A stretch of DNA of 64,000 bases from an uncultured Saprospiraceae bacterium (GTDB lineage Bacteria > Bacteroidota > Bacteroidia > Chitinophagales > Saprospiraceae): assembly GCA_937959115.1 (NCBI GenBank), contig CALGAW010000025.1, positions 124,001-188,000 of the forward strand, written 5' to 3'. Position numbers and translations under genes: made by a program. The notes beneath the pieces are model-generated. The model searched no databases and was not told the DNA's origin. It worked only from the letters and a program-made list of their open reading frames with translations. Below are positions 8,000 through 17,585 of this stretch, piece by piece. Position 1 is the first letter of the stretch. The number at the start of each line of letters is the position of its first letter.

Positions 8000-9265
8000 C
8001 TAAATTACTTTTAAATTATTATTCTTGTTTGTATAGCCGGTTACCTTGCCATCGACGATAGAAACGACACTATTTCCAAATTGTAATAGCTCATAATCTC
8101 CTAGGCGTTTTATAGCAGATGGCTGGCCTTGTAAGTTAAGGACTAGTTGCTTTGACGAACCAATTTTAAAATGTTTATTGATTGTAATGCTTCTATTTTT
8201 AAGTTTAAGATTTCCTTGGTTGGTAAAAGCAGTTACTACCCCATTTTCGATCAGTACTTTACTACTACCATAGTGTAATATGATATTCCCCCCTACTCTT
8301 TTCATGCTAGATGGAACGCCTTGTGCATTCAAGACTTGCTTTAAAGTAGCTCCTTTTTTGAAACTCGTTGGCTTCTTTTTCTTTATAATTTTAGGTGCTG
8401 TTTCAACCAGCTGTTTTTTCGGTTTCCTGTTGATTTGTTTAGCGGGAACTTGCTGTGGTGTTTTGTTTTGATATTCCTCGATGGATGCTTCCTTCTTCTC
8501 CTTTATAGCTTCGTCCTTATTGACTACCAATGATGCTTTCATTGCAAATGTTTCCTGAGGCAGTTCACTAATGACCGTAGGAGTTGATTCTGCTATGACT
8601 GGACTTGCTATTGGAACATTCACCTTAACTACTGGCTGATCAACAGAATTGCCGATGGTAGTCCATCCATAAATTCCTGCTAAGCCTAGTACTGCGAACA
8701 ATCCAAACACGGCAGTAGCTGGAACAAATAATCTGTTCACCTTATTTATTCTAGAAGCTGTTTTCTTTTGAGCTGGACTCTCTTGTGGAATCGTATCCGC
8801 TGGAGCTTTGTCACCGACAACTGTCATGTAGACATCTTGTTGAATAACTTCTCCTGATTTACCAATAGCAGAAAGGGTAATAACACATTCCTCTTGAGGA
8901 TCGTTGAGTGTGATTTCCACTGAGCCAGCTGGTGGGACAGCTCCAAACTTGTTTATATTGATTTGGCTGCAGTGCTGGGTGCTCCAAGACAGTTTTACAG
9001 TTTGACCAGATTCAACGGTTCTTGTGTTGGAATAAAAATACTTGATTTTTGAGGTGGTTGCTTCTACAAGCTCTTCACTTACTACGTTTGGCGCATTGAT
9101 TAAGGCATCATATGCCTCTCGTATTTCCTTAAAACAGACATCATAAAAACTCACACCTCCGTTAATATCGGGATGAAAGATTTTAGATAACCTTCGGTAC
9201 GTCTTCTTAATTTCTGATTTGTTAGACGGATAGGTAAGTCCTAAAATTGAGTAATAATCTTTCAT
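8000..9265 (-). CDS. Membrane-anchored J-domain protein with Ig-like domain and twin C-terminal repeats
   Basis: 421 residues from the ATG at 9265; a TTG two codons upstream is less likely. Residues 1-60 are a J-domain (KDYYSILGL at the start, HPD motif in FHPDI), which stimulates Hsp70 ATPase. Residues ~70-150 form a beta-sandwich-like segment (ESGQTVKLSWST ... CVITLSA) like the Ig-type domains found in many bacterial envelope proteins. One transmembrane helix follows near 180-205, then a Lys/Pro-rich linker. Two tandem ~55-residue repeats end the protein, each with a VLNxQGxPS..KR motif, reminiscent of SmpA/OmlA-type folds. If the J-domain is cytoplasmic, the repeats lie in the periplasm. 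Substrate and partner are unknown. Confidence 0.85.
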   Translation of the reverse strand: MKDYYSILGLTYPSNKSEIKKTYRRLSKIFHPDINGGVSFYDVCFKEIREAYDALINAPNVVSEELVEATTSKIKYFYSNTRTVESGQTVKLSWSTQHCSQININKFGAVPPAGSVEITLNDPQEECVITLSAIGKSGEVIQQDVYMTVVGDKAPADTIPQESPAQKKTASRINKVNRLFVPATAVFGLFAVLGLAGIYGWTTIGNSVDQPVVKVNVPIASPVIAESTPTVISELPQETFAMKASLVVNKDEAIKEKKEASIEEYQNKTPQQVPAKQINRKPKKQLVETAPKIIKKKKPTSFKKGATLKQVLNAQGVPSSMKRVGGNIILHYGSSKVLIENGVVTAFTNQGNLKLKNRSITINKHFKIGSSKQLVLNLQGQPSAIKRLGDYELLQFGNSVVSIVDGKVTGYTNKNNNLKVI

Positions 9266-9350
9266 TTGCAAACTGGTAGTATTGGAAAATAATAGAACCC
9301 TAGTTATGAATGGTTCTAACTAACTTATACGTAAAAGATTGGAATATGTT

Positions 9351-9379
9351 TCATTTTCAGCGTAACCTACTGAAAATGA
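9351..9379. repeat. Perfect 10-bp inverted repeat upstream of the J-domain gene
   Basis: TCATTTTCAG (9351-9360) and CTGAAAATGA (9370-9379) around a 9-base spacer, about 86 bases before the J-domain start codon and downstream of the aldolase-like gene. It lacks a U-tail, so an operator or mRNA-end hairpin is possible. A smaller AACGAT/ATCGTT pair lies close by. Confidence 0.45.
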
Positions 9380-9469
9380 GTAAACGATCGGGCATCGTTT
9401 GAATTTGATTCAATAAAAATACGATATATTTAACTGGGATGAAAGCAATAAGTAACTTAATTTTTTTAC

Positions 9470-10063
9470 TTATAACTCTTCTAGCAATGTGTAGGCTGTT
9501 TTTAAATCCTTCCCCCAAGCAATAATTCCATCTTGATGTCCTCCCATGATCAGTACACCTGAATCTTGAAGCTGTCTCATTTTGTACATGTCTCTGATCT
9601 CATTTGCCATATGCACAGTTCCGTATTCTATCTCAATCGGGGTGGTTGGAAGCTGGTTAAAATAGTGTTTCCAAAGTGTATTGTGATGAATATGTATTAC
9701 AGCGTTAATCTTGTTACTCAGGGTATAAATTGAAGCATGGGTGAGCGATTCAGATGAGGCTCTAATTGTTCCTTCAGCAGTTATTTCATTTAGTTGGATA
9801 TCACATTCGCTAACAAAAGCAAAGTGACGTTGTTTAAGTTTTTTTATATGCCCTGTTTGCGAACCACTTATGAAAAATTGATTCGATTTAAGATAGCGAA
9901 TGCTTATGTTTCCAAATCCTACGTTTAGTATAGGATCTAAACCTATCCAATTTCTGTTAAAACATTGATTCCTATGAGAAACAAGGTCTGAAAGATCAAA
10001 GCTTGGAAGTGCTTTTTCCTTTTTCCAATTCAGTTTATACTTTATAACACCTTCTTTCTCCAT
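9470..10063 (-). CDS. Class II aldolase/adducin family protein
   Basis: 197 residues from the ATG at 10063; an upstream ATG at 10099 would add 12 residues unlike the family. Family hallmarks in order: GFGNISIR (substrate loop), FFISGSQTG, SSESLTHASIY carrying the expected catalytic Glu and a His, HIHH (metal ligands), and GGHQDG with the last metal His. Members are zinc enzymes that cleave sugar phosphates such as fuculose-1-phosphate, or act as related dehydratases or decarboxylases. This is a short divergent member, so I give no substrate. It appears to stand alone, divergent from the outer-membrane barrel gene. Confidence 0.85.
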   Translation of the reverse strand: MEKEGVIKYKLNWKKEKALPSFDLSDLVSHRNQCFNRNWIGLDPILNVGFGNISIRYLKSNQFFISGSQTGHIKKLKQRHFAFVSECDIQLNEITAEGTIRASSESLTHASIYTLSNKINAVIHIHHNTLWKHYFNQLPTTPIEIEYGTVHMANEIRDMYKMRQLQDSGVLIMGGHQDGIIAWGKDLKTAYTLLEEL

Positions 10064-10124
10064 TTGATTCTTTCCAATGTAAATTATCCGACATTTCATT
10101 ACCTATTATCGAATTTAGGCAAAC

Positions 10125-10160
10125 TTTTGAAACAAATAGTGGATATTTGTGTTAGATTTG
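10125..10160 (+). promoter_or_regulatory. Candidate Bacteroidota promoter for the outer-membrane barrel gene
   Basis: TTTTG at 10125-10129 and TAGATTTG (a full TAnnTTTG match) at 10153-10160, separated by 23 bases. The start codon is at 10216. Confidence 0.5.
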
Positions 10161-10215
10161 AATAACCATATTTTTTTCTTATTTTTAATTGAATAAACTT
10201 TAAAATAACATTGTT

Positions 10216-10947
10216 ATGCGATTGAATTCATTTATCCTCAGTTTACTCTCTCTCTTCCTTTTTTCTACTGCTATACAAGCACAACTGAATGTAAAATTGA
10301 ATGCTGACTATGCAGTTGCCTTAGGAGATTTTAAACAAAACATAGACAACAATCTAGTCGGCGGTGGATTTAGTGTCTTCAAACAATTTAAAGAAACAGA
10401 CTTCATGTTTGGAGTTGATTTTAACAATTATTATTATAGTAAGTCCTCCTACGAAGTTGACCTGACTCACAAAGGATTTGACAATTACATGGCTGAGGAA
10501 AAAGAAGTCGATTTGTTCCATAAAACGGATTTTTTCCTTCGTTACTTAATCAATAGTGATGCCTCATTTGTACCTTACGTTGAAGGAAGATTTGGGCCTG
10601 CAGGTTTTGCAAGTTTCACAATGATAAATGACGAGGATATTGATTATCACAACTACAACTTAGATTTCCACGGAATTGGATTTACGGGTGGTTTGGGTAC
10701 TGGTTTTATGATCAAACCTAAAAATTTTCCAGCATCGTTTGACTTTAATATCACTGGTTCAACTGGGAATAATATGAGTTATAAAGGAATTGGCAATGGC
10801 GAAGAACTGCCTCGACCGAACATCTTCTCGTCTAATCCGACACACATTATGGCTCGGGCTGGTGTGATTTTCCAACTGAATGGTTGTAACTGTGATTGTA
10901 ACAAATCAGACAATGTGAAATCAGACCTTCTCCCTGAACTATTCTAG
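10216..10947 (+). CDS. Outer-membrane beta-barrel protein, function unknown
   Basis: 243 residues. An N-terminal signal peptide ends near IQAQ (residue 23). The rest alternates amphipathic strands rich in Gly, Phe, Tyr and Asn (for example VGGGFSVFKQF, HGIGFTGGLGTGFMI), as in small OmpA/PorT-type barrels common in Bacteroidota. A CNCDCN segment near the C-terminus is unusual for a barrel and could bind metal or form disulfides. No OmpA peptidoglycan domain follows. A terminator separates it from pepT. Confidence 0.8.
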   Translation: MRLNSFILSLLSLFLFSTAIQAQLNVKLNADYAVALGDFKQNIDNNLVGGGFSVFKQFKETDFMFGVDFNNYYYSKSSYEVDLTHKGFDNYMAEEKEVDLFHKTDFFLRYLINSDASFVPYVEGRFGPAGFASFTMINDEDIDYHNYNLDFHGIGFTGGLGTGFMIKPKNFPASFDFNITGSTGNNMSYKGIGNGEELPRPNIFSSNPTHIMARAGVIFQLNGCNCDCNKSDNVKSDLLPELF

Positions 10948-10972
10948 CTAAAATATTCAAGAAATACTTAAG

Positions 10973-11003
10973 AGGATTACTGTATATCAGTGATCCTTTT
11001 TTA
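10973..11003 (+). terminator. Rho-independent terminator
   Basis: AGGAT-t-ACTG (10973-10982) pairs with CAGT-g-ATCCT (10988-10997) around a 5-base loop and runs into a T-rich tract. It lies 25 bases after the barrel gene and only about 20 bases before the pepT start codon, so pepT transcription must read through it or start within it. Confidence 0.85.
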
Positions 11004-11025
11004 TTTTTGTGGCAAAATTAAAAGC

Positions 11026-12270
11026 ATGTTAGACATAAAGCACACCGTTACTGAACGCTTCTTAAAGTATGTAAAGATTGACACACAATCAGATCCAACC
11101 TCTCCGACTTGCCCCTCTACTGAAAAACAAAAGGATCTTGCCCGTATTCTAGTAAAAGAGTTACATGAGTTAGGCATTGATGATGCGCATATGGATGAAC
11201 ACGGATATGTTTATGCAACCATCCCATCCAACTCAGACAAACAGGTGCCGACCATCTGTTTTTGCTCCCATATGGACACGTCACCTGATTGTAGTGGGAC
11301 CAACGTAAAACCCATCGTTCACAAGGATTATGATGGAAGTGATATTGTCTTACCAGATGACAACACCCAAGTCATAAAAATGGGAGAACACCCGGATTTA
11401 AAAGATCAGATTGGCCATGATGTGATCACTGCTAGTGGATTAACGCTCCTAGGAGCTGACAACAAGTCTGGTGTTGCTGCGATCATGGATGCTGCTCATT
11501 TCTTAATCAATCAATCAGAAATTAAACATGGTGCAATCAGAATTCTGTTTACACCAGATGAGGAAATAGGAAGAGGTGCCGACAAAGTAGACATCAAAAA
11601 ACTAAATGCAGATTTTGGCTACACGATTGATGGGGAATCCCTTGGAACAGTAGAGGATGAAACCTTTTCTGCTGACGGTGTTACCATCCACATACAAGGC
11701 GTTAGTGCACACCCTGGTTTTGCTAAAGGAAAGATGGAAAGTGCCATTAAGATTGCTGGAGCTATTATCGACAGATTGCCTAAAGATCGACTGTCTCCAG
11801 AAACAACAGAGGCTAAGGAAGGCTTCATCCATCCAACCAGTATCCTAGGAAAAATCGAACACGCTACCATCAACTTTATCATTCGTGATTTTGAGGATGA
11901 GGGGCTTCAGCAACATGAGGCTGAGCTTAAAGCTATTCTAGATGATGTCTTAACGGAATATCCAAATTCATCCGCTACATTTGAGGTAAAAAAGCAATAC
12001 CGAAACATGAAATCTATCCTCAAAGAGCGCCCTGAGATTGTTGATTATGCGATTCAAGCAGTTAAGCAGTCTGGTATTACTCCAAGGCTCAATAGTATCA
12101 GAGGAGGAACTGATGGTTCTCGATTATCTTATATGGGTTTACCTTGTCCTAATATCTTTGCAGGAGAGCACGCGTTTCACTCTAAGCATGAATGGGTTTC
12201 AGTGCAGGATATGCAGAAATCTGTTGAAACAATTGTGAATTTATGTAAGATTTGGGAAGAAAAGAGTTAA
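11026..12270 (+). CDS. pepT: Peptidase T (tripeptide aminopeptidase, M20B)
   Basis: 414 residues, the usual PepT length, from the ATG at 11026; an upstream in-frame ATG lies inside the terminator hairpin. Di-zinc ligands are visible: H82 and D84 (SHMDTSPD), D145 (GADNKSG), E179/E180 (TPDEE), D202 (YTIDGE), and the last His in AFHSKHEW near the C-terminus. It releases N-terminal residues from tripeptides in the cytoplasm during peptide recycling. It converges on the D,D-carboxypeptidase gene with only one base between the two stop codons. Confidence 0.96.
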   Translation: MLDIKHTVTERFLKYVKIDTQSDPTSPTCPSTEKQKDLARILVKELHELGIDDAHMDEHGYVYATIPSNSDKQVPTICFCSHMDTSPDCSGTNVKPIVHKDYDGSDIVLPDDNTQVIKMGEHPDLKDQIGHDVITASGLTLLGADNKSGVAAIMDAAHFLINQSEIKHGAIRILFTPDEEIGRGADKVDIKKLNADFGYTIDGESLGTVEDETFSADGVTIHIQGVSAHPGFAKGKMESAIKIAGAIIDRLPKDRLSPETTEAKEGFIHPTSILGKIEHATINFIIRDFEDEGLQQHEAELKAILDDVLTEYPNSSATFEVKKQYRNMKSILKERPEIVDYAIQAVKQSGITPRLNSIRGGTDGSRLSYMGLPCPNIFAGEHAFHSKHEWVSVQDMQKSVETIVNLCKIWEEKS

Positions 12271-12271
12271 C

Positions 12272-13768
12272 TTATTCATGGTTAACCATTTGTACCATGA
12301 GTTTTTCCAGTTTCTTTCGTACGGGACTGCTTTTTCCTAGGTGGTTGTTGACGATAAATGTGAATGCTAGTTCCTTACCTGACGTAGTCGTGACATATCC
12401 AGTGTAGCTGCGCACGCGTCCCATAAAACCGCTTTTGGTACGGACTTTTCCAGCGGCGGGTGTGCCTTTTAGCATATAGCTGAGTCGACCTGCCCCTCCA
12501 GCAATGGGTAGCGATTTTTTGAATACTGGATATAGGTTTGGGTCTTTCGCGATTTTGGCCATGATGGCGGTGAGTTGCTTTGCCGTAATGCCATTGCGAG
12601 GAGAAAGTCCACTGCCATCCTCCATAAACCAGCCATCTGTGTTGACACCTCTACCCTTCCAGAACGCTTGAATTGCTTCTATACCAGCTTCATTCGTGCC
12701 TTTGCCTGATGTCTTATGGCCAATGGCCTTGAGAAGTGCTTCGCAATAGAGATTAACGGAGAAGGTGTTTGCTCTGTTTACGATTTCAGACATCGGTGGT
12801 GACTTGATGGTCTGGATGGTTGTTCGTTGTTTGCTTTTGGTTGCTCCTACAGCTGCTTGAATTCGATTCAATTCTAGTTGAGTGGTTGTGCGTCCTTGGG
12901 TTTTGATGCCTGCTTTCCTTAGTGCTTGGTGCAACTGGTAAGCTAGGAAATAAGGCGGATCAGGGATGGAGCCTTTTATTTTGAATGTACCGTTTCCGAT
13001 AGGCAACGTGCCTCGAATATGTCGATTATAGGATCTTGGAGCGCCATAGATATAAGAGTTGTCGCCACTTCCCTTTGGAGCAGACTGCACTTCATTTACA
13101 AAATAGAGATTGGGAACTGTTGGATAAACACTTTTGATTTGAGGTGGCTTGCTTACCGTTGTACCTAATTGAAATTCAAGGTAGTATAGATTCTCTAGCA
13201 CATTTAACCCACTTACACCAGCACCGTAGTAATTGCCTAAGTCATACCAACCCCAAGAAGGAGCATTCACTGCTGATTCGTAGTGTGTACCGTCTCCTAC
13301 GATTTGTCCATTGATTTCTTTAATGCCTTTTGCTTTAATCGCCTTGGTCATTTTATCCAGTAGATGGCTCAGAGTATCAACACCTTCCATCTCAAAGGAG
13401 CCAAGTGTTGGATCTCCATAGCCTTTGATGTATAGATTTCCATTGAGGATACCATCTGTTAGTGTTCCATCGTGCTCAACTACCGTTTTAAACCGGTAGT
13501 CTTTTCCTAGGACAGTTAATGCCGTGGCCGTTGTAACTACTTTAATTGACGAGGCGGGAATCAGGCTTAGATTGGATGCATGGCTTGCTACTGTTTTATT
13601 TGTCGCCACTTCGGATATCTGAATTCCTACACTTGCATACTTCATGTCTGGGTGGCTGACAAATTCCTGAATTGCTGATTGCAGTTGGCTGTTGGATGTA
13701 TTTTTTTGGGCAAAACCGCTATTACTTACGAATAAAAGGCCTAGGAGAATTATGGGATGAATATTCAT
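12272..13768 (-). CDS. dacB: D-alanyl-D-alanine carboxypeptidase/endopeptidase, PBP4 type (S13)
   Basis: 498 residues with a signal peptide ending GFAQ (residue 21). The three penicillin-binding motifs are present: SxxK at 73-76 (SSIK), SxN (SVN) near 327, and KSG (TKSGF) near 440, with the long insertion between SxxK and SxN typical of class C PBP4 enzymes. It trims and cleaves peptidoglycan cross-links in the periplasm. It is probably monocistronic; a large protease gene lies upstream on the same strand but a strong terminator separates them. Confidence 0.95.
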   Translation of the reverse strand: MNIHPIILLGLLFVSNSGFAQKNTSNSQLQSAIQEFVSHPDMKYASVGIQISEVATNKTVASHASNLSLIPASSIKVVTTATALTVLGKDYRFKTVVEHDGTLTDGILNGNLYIKGYGDPTLGSFEMEGVDTLSHLLDKMTKAIKAKGIKEINGQIVGDGTHYESAVNAPSWGWYDLGNYYGAGVSGLNVLENLYYLEFQLGTTVSKPPQIKSVYPTVPNLYFVNEVQSAPKGSGDNSYIYGAPRSYNRHIRGTLPIGNGTFKIKGSIPDPPYFLAYQLHQALRKAGIKTQGRTTTQLELNRIQAAVGATKSKQRTTIQTIKSPPMSEIVNRANTFSVNLYCEALLKAIGHKTSGKGTNEAGIEAIQAFWKGRGVNTDGWFMEDGSGLSPRNGITAKQLTAIMAKIAKDPNLYPVFKKSLPIAGGAGRLSYMLKGTPAAGKVRTKSGFMGRVRSYTGYVTTTSGKELAFTFIVNNHLGKSSPVRKKLEKLMVQMVNHE

Positions 13769-13837
13769 AGGTTAAAATTAATTATTAATGGCTAATTATT
13801 AATGATTAATTGGGTTTGTTTCTTAAGAAATTAAAAG

Positions 13838-13879
13838 TAAAAAGGTGTTTTCAAGTAAATTCTACTTAAAAACACCTTT
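13838..13879 (-). terminator. Rho-independent terminator of the M43 protease gene
   Basis: AAAGGTGTTTTCAAGTA (13841-13857) pairs with 13863-13879 over 17 positions with one G-U wobble and a 5-base loop. On the minus strand a T-run follows. It lies about 20 bases after the stop codon at 13901. Confidence 0.9.
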
Positions 13880-13900
13880 CAGAAAAAGTATTCGTTTATC

Positions 13901-16900
13901 CTATTTCAAATAGAACATTTTTTTAACAATCGATTGGTCACCATTTGTTACTTGAACAAAGTAGACACCGTTAGCAAATCGGCTTAGATCGTATTCCTTA
14001 TTGAAATCATTCAACACACCATCTTGCTGATCAGATATGACCTCTTGTCCTAAGGGATTAATGACGCTTACCATCAAATCACTAGACTGACTTAGGCTTA
14101 ACTCTAGTGTGAATTTGCCTGTTGTAGGATTTGGGTATAGCTCAAAGGAAGTTAACCCTGTCCAGTCATCAAACCCTGTTGAAGTATCGACTACTGTAAT
14201 CGTAATGACCTGTGTATCTGAACACTGCCCGTTTGAAACAGTAACTGTTACGGTATAAGTACCAATTGCAGTGTAGGTATGTGATGGATTCTGCATTGTA
14301 GAAGTCGTTCCATCACCGAAATCCCACATCCATGAGGTTGCTCCTACTGAGTTGTCCGTAAACTGAACAGTTGGATTAACAGCTAGATTGATAACGACTT
14401 GACTGGGCATCACATCAGCATTGATATTTGGATCATTGATAGTGACAGACCCTGTTGCTGTGCATCCTAATGCGTCTGTAGCTGTGACGGTATAAGTACC
14501 AATATTCAATCCAGCAACTCCTTGAGAAACCGTCCCATTACTCCATGTATAGGTGATTGGCTGGACACCACCACTTAAGGTAGCAACAGCTGTTCCATCA
14601 TCAATCAACCCACAACTTACATCGGTTGTAGTTGTAGATAAGACCGCGACTTGGCCAGCGACAATCGTAGTAGATTCTGTCCCAACGCAACCGTTCGCAT
14701 CTGTAATCATCACTGTATAAGTTCCAGGTGCTAAGCCTGATGCAGTTCCTGTCGTTTGTCCATCATTCCAAAGGTAGGTAAATGGTCCTGTACCATTATT
14801 CGACGTGGCGGTAGCTGTTCCGTTGTTCGATCCAGCACAGGTCTCGTCCATTGCTGTAACAGTAATAGACATTCCAGTAATGGTAAAGGAAGATACGACA
14901 GTGCATCCATTGTTGTCAGTGACAGAGATTGTGTACATTCCGCTTGTTAGTCCGGAAAGCATTGGAGTGGTTTGACCAGTATTCCATAAATACTGGTATC
15001 CTGGTGTTCCTCCTGTAGCTGACACCATGATTGTTCCATTGTTCATTCCACAATTAGAAGAAGTTGTTGTTCCAGTAACAGCGATGAGTGTTGGTTCATT
15101 AATATTGACTGTTTCGACATTTACACAGTTATTATCATCTGTTACGGTAACCATATACATGCCACCATTCAACATATTGACTGAAGCAGTGTTCCCTCCA
15201 TTTGACCATGTATAGTTGATTGGATTGGTTCCATTTGCAGTAACAGATGCTGTTCCATTCGCATCTCCGTTACATAGTAAATCTGTGCTCGCAATTGTTG
15301 TCACCATTGCAGGATCAACAGTTACAATCGCGGTTTGAGTCACCATATCAGTTCCTAGATTGTTGGTTGCTACTAAGGTAGCATCGTAGGTACCAGGCAT
15401 ATTGTAAGTAATCACTGGATTTTGCAAGGTACTGGTTGCAGGTGATCCTCCCGTAAATGTCCAGTTCCAAGAAGTCGGCCCATTCATTGAATTGTCAGTA
15501 AACTGAACGACTTCTAATTGGCATCCACTAGTAGAACTACTGAAGTTAAATCCTGCCACTGGAGGTGCAGATGGAGCGGTTCCAGAAATATTGATATTGT
15601 CTACAAATAGATTATTCTCGTAGTCTGAAGTTGCTCTAAAAATGACTTCTAAATTAGACTCACCGTCATATGCACCTAAGTTAATTGTCTCTTGTCGCCA
15701 TTCACTTTGAAGTGGAAAGAATTCAGTGGAATGGTTTGGAGCGGTAATTAAGGTTGCTTCAAACTTCTTATAGACTGAGGTATAAGTAGCTCCACAATCA
15801 ACAGACACTAAGATTTCCAAGGTATCTGAAAAACCTCCACCTACATATGAATATAAGGCGTAAGCCAAATCAAACGTTAGTTGCGTATTCGTTATATTAG
15901 AACAATTCACTCCAGGTAGTTTCATATCATCAACTGGTCCATTTGCGGTATAATTCCAGTAATTCATATACATAGAAGAAGAGCTATTGTACCCTGCGGC
16001 AGTTGTTCGTTCCCAGGTATAAGAATTATCTGGATTGTCAATTGACCAACCCACAGGAGGAAAGACAACAGTTTGAAAATCTTCTACTAACGGATTTGGG
16101 ACGCCCACTGGCACTGTATTTACATTTATGTATCCAACCTCTACAATGGTATCCGCCCCTACACTATTTGTTACCACAAGAGAAACGTCATAGGTTCCTG
16201 TTGCATTATAAGTAACCGTCGGATTTTGCATTGTTGATGTTGCTGGAGTTCCTCCTGGAAAGCTCCAATTCCAACCCGTAACAGAAGGAAATCCTCCAGA
16301 AAGGTCTTGAAACTGAACAGTAAAAGGAATGGTGCAACTTGTCGTATTTGCTGCTAGAAAGTTGGCTGTCGGTGGTGCTGGAGTTGTGCTACATGCGTTA
16401 GAGGTAGCAAGTGAAGCTCTTCTAGGACTTAGCGCCATAACAGTTTGCATTCTAGTCTTTTGATCTTGTGTATAGATATTCATGCACGGATCATCTGAAT
16501 AGTCCATATAATTTTGAACCATATCTACAATACCATCACAAGTTGTTTGGTTTGGACAACCGAAGTTGGATCCTAAGGACTGGGGCGTATCTGCACAAAA
16601 GTCATCCCCACAGGTGCTATCACCCCAGATATGACGTAAGCCGAAGAAGTGACCTAATTCATGTGTCAATGTTCTACCCAAGTTGTATGGCGCACCTCCT
16701 GGATATGGTAACGTTGAGCTTCCTACGCTAGTATAGACTACTACGACGCCATCTGTATTTGCTGGTCCACCGTTTCCAGGCATTCCGGGTAATCCAGAGC
16801 TACTTGGAAACTGAGCATATCCTAGGAGCCCACCTCCTAGATCAGCCACCCATACATTGACGTAAAGGTTAGGATCCCAGATGGTGGCTGGCTTTATTGT

Positions 16901-17425
16901 GCCGTCCATGTTTCCACCATATGGTGGATTTCCGAATCCTGCTGCTGGCCCATCAACTCTGTTTATTCCTGGTTCTGTGAGCACATTCCCGTTCGGATCT
17001 ATTGCTGCTGGACAGAATTCCAATTCACTGTCTGCTCCTGCTGGGTGGGTATTGTCACCTGAAGTACCTGCAATTTTTCTAAAATCATTATTTAGTTGTT
17101 GTAGTTGAGCATCTACATAAGTCTTGGCGAGGTTAGCCCCTGTGCCTACTGGTTGCCCAGAATGTATGATGTGAAAAACGATTGGCATCGTAATGAGGGG
17201 ATTCCCTTTTCCTGTTATGGCATTTTTCGAAGTCCTTTTTTTAATTTCTTTTGCGATCCAATCTTCAAACTCTTGCTGAGGCAATACTTGCCCTGGGTAC
17301 TTTTGAGTTAAGATTTGGTGGTTTTTCTCCGTTCCACAACGTTGGTCTTCGGTTAGTGATTGGGAATGGGCATTAAGGATGAGCAATAAATAGAGCACAC
17401 TTAACAAGAATGTTTGTTTTTTCAT
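13901..17425 (-). CDS. Secreted pappalysin-like (M43) metalloprotease with PKD and SprB repeats and T9SS sorting domain
   Basis: 1174 residues. Signal peptide (about 1-22), propeptide, then an M43 catalytic domain with HELGHFFGLRH starting at H255, which matches HExxHxxGxxH, and a Met-turn in QNYMDYSD. Next come a PKD domain (~350-440), a jelly-roll/MAM-like segment (~440-620), a second PKD, four SprB-type repeats, a third PKD with WDFGDGTTST, and a type A T9SS sorting domain (ELYPNPTTGKF, ending KKMFYLK). Family members are zinc endopeptidases secreted to the surface or medium. A related M43 gene lies at 54977-57859. Transcribed alone, with its own terminator. Confidence 0.95.
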   Translation of the reverse strand: MKKQTFLLSVLYLLLILNAHSQSLTEDQRCGTEKNHQILTQKYPGQVLPQQEFEDWIAKEIKKRTSKNAITGKGNPLITMPIVFHIIHSGQPVGTGANLAKTYVDAQLQQLNNDFRKIAGTSGDNTHPAGADSELEFCPAAIDPNGNVLTEPGINRVDGPAAGFGNPPYGGNMDGTIKPATIWDPNLYVNVWVADLGGGLLGYAQFPSSSGLPGMPGNGGPANTDGVVVVYTSVGSSTLPYPGGAPYNLGRTLTHELGHFFGLRHIWGDSTCGDDFCADTPQSLGSNFGCPNQTTCDGIVDMVQNYMDYSDDPCMNIYTQDQKTRMQTVMALSPRRASLATSNACSTTPAPPTANFLAANTTSCTIPFTVQFQDLSGGFPSVTGWNWSFPGGTPATSTMQNPTVTYNATGTYDVSLVVTNSVGADTIVEVGYINVNTVPVGVPNPLVEDFQTVVFPPVGWSIDNPDNSYTWERTTAAGYNSSSSMYMNYWNYTANGPVDDMKLPGVNCSNITNTQLTFDLAYALYSYVGGGFSDTLEILVSVDCGATYTSVYKKFEATLITAPNHSTEFFPLQSEWRQETINLGAYDGESNLEVIFRATSDYENNLFVDNINISGTAPSAPPVAGFNFSSSTSGCQLEVVQFTDNSMNGPTSWNWTFTGGSPATSTLQNPVITYNMPGTYDATLVATNNLGTDMVTQTAIVTVDPAMVTTIASTDLLCNGDANGTASVTANGTNPINYTWSNGGNTASVNMLNGGMYMVTVTDDNNCVNVETVNINEPTLIAVTGTTTSSNCGMNNGTIMVSATGGTPGYQYLWNTGQTTPMLSGLTSGMYTISVTDNNGCTVVSSFTITGMSITVTAMDETCAGSNNGTATATSNNGTGPFTYLWNDGQTTGTASGLAPGTYTVMITDANGCVGTESTTIVAGQVAVLSTTTTDVSCGLIDDGTAVATLSGGVQPITYTWSNGTVSQGVAGLNIGTYTVTATDALGCTATGSVTINDPNINADVMPSQVVINLAVNPTVQFTDNSVGATSWMWDFGDGTTSTMQNPSHTYTAIGTYTVTVTVSNGQCSDTQVITITVVDTSTGFDDWTGLTSFELYPNPTTGKFTLELSLSQSSDLMVSVINPLGQEVISDQQDGVLNDFNKEYDLSRFANGVYFVQVTNGDQSIVKKMFYLK

Positions 17426-17585
17426 TTTTATATAGATTTATTAGTCCGTACGGGGCGAAATTAAGTATTTCAATTCATTATACAAAACAATTATATTATT
17501 GTGACTTCTGGAAGACAAAGTCATTTGTTCTAAATATTTTCATTTTATAAAAATAGTCTGTATTTTAGTCATAAATCAATTTGTT

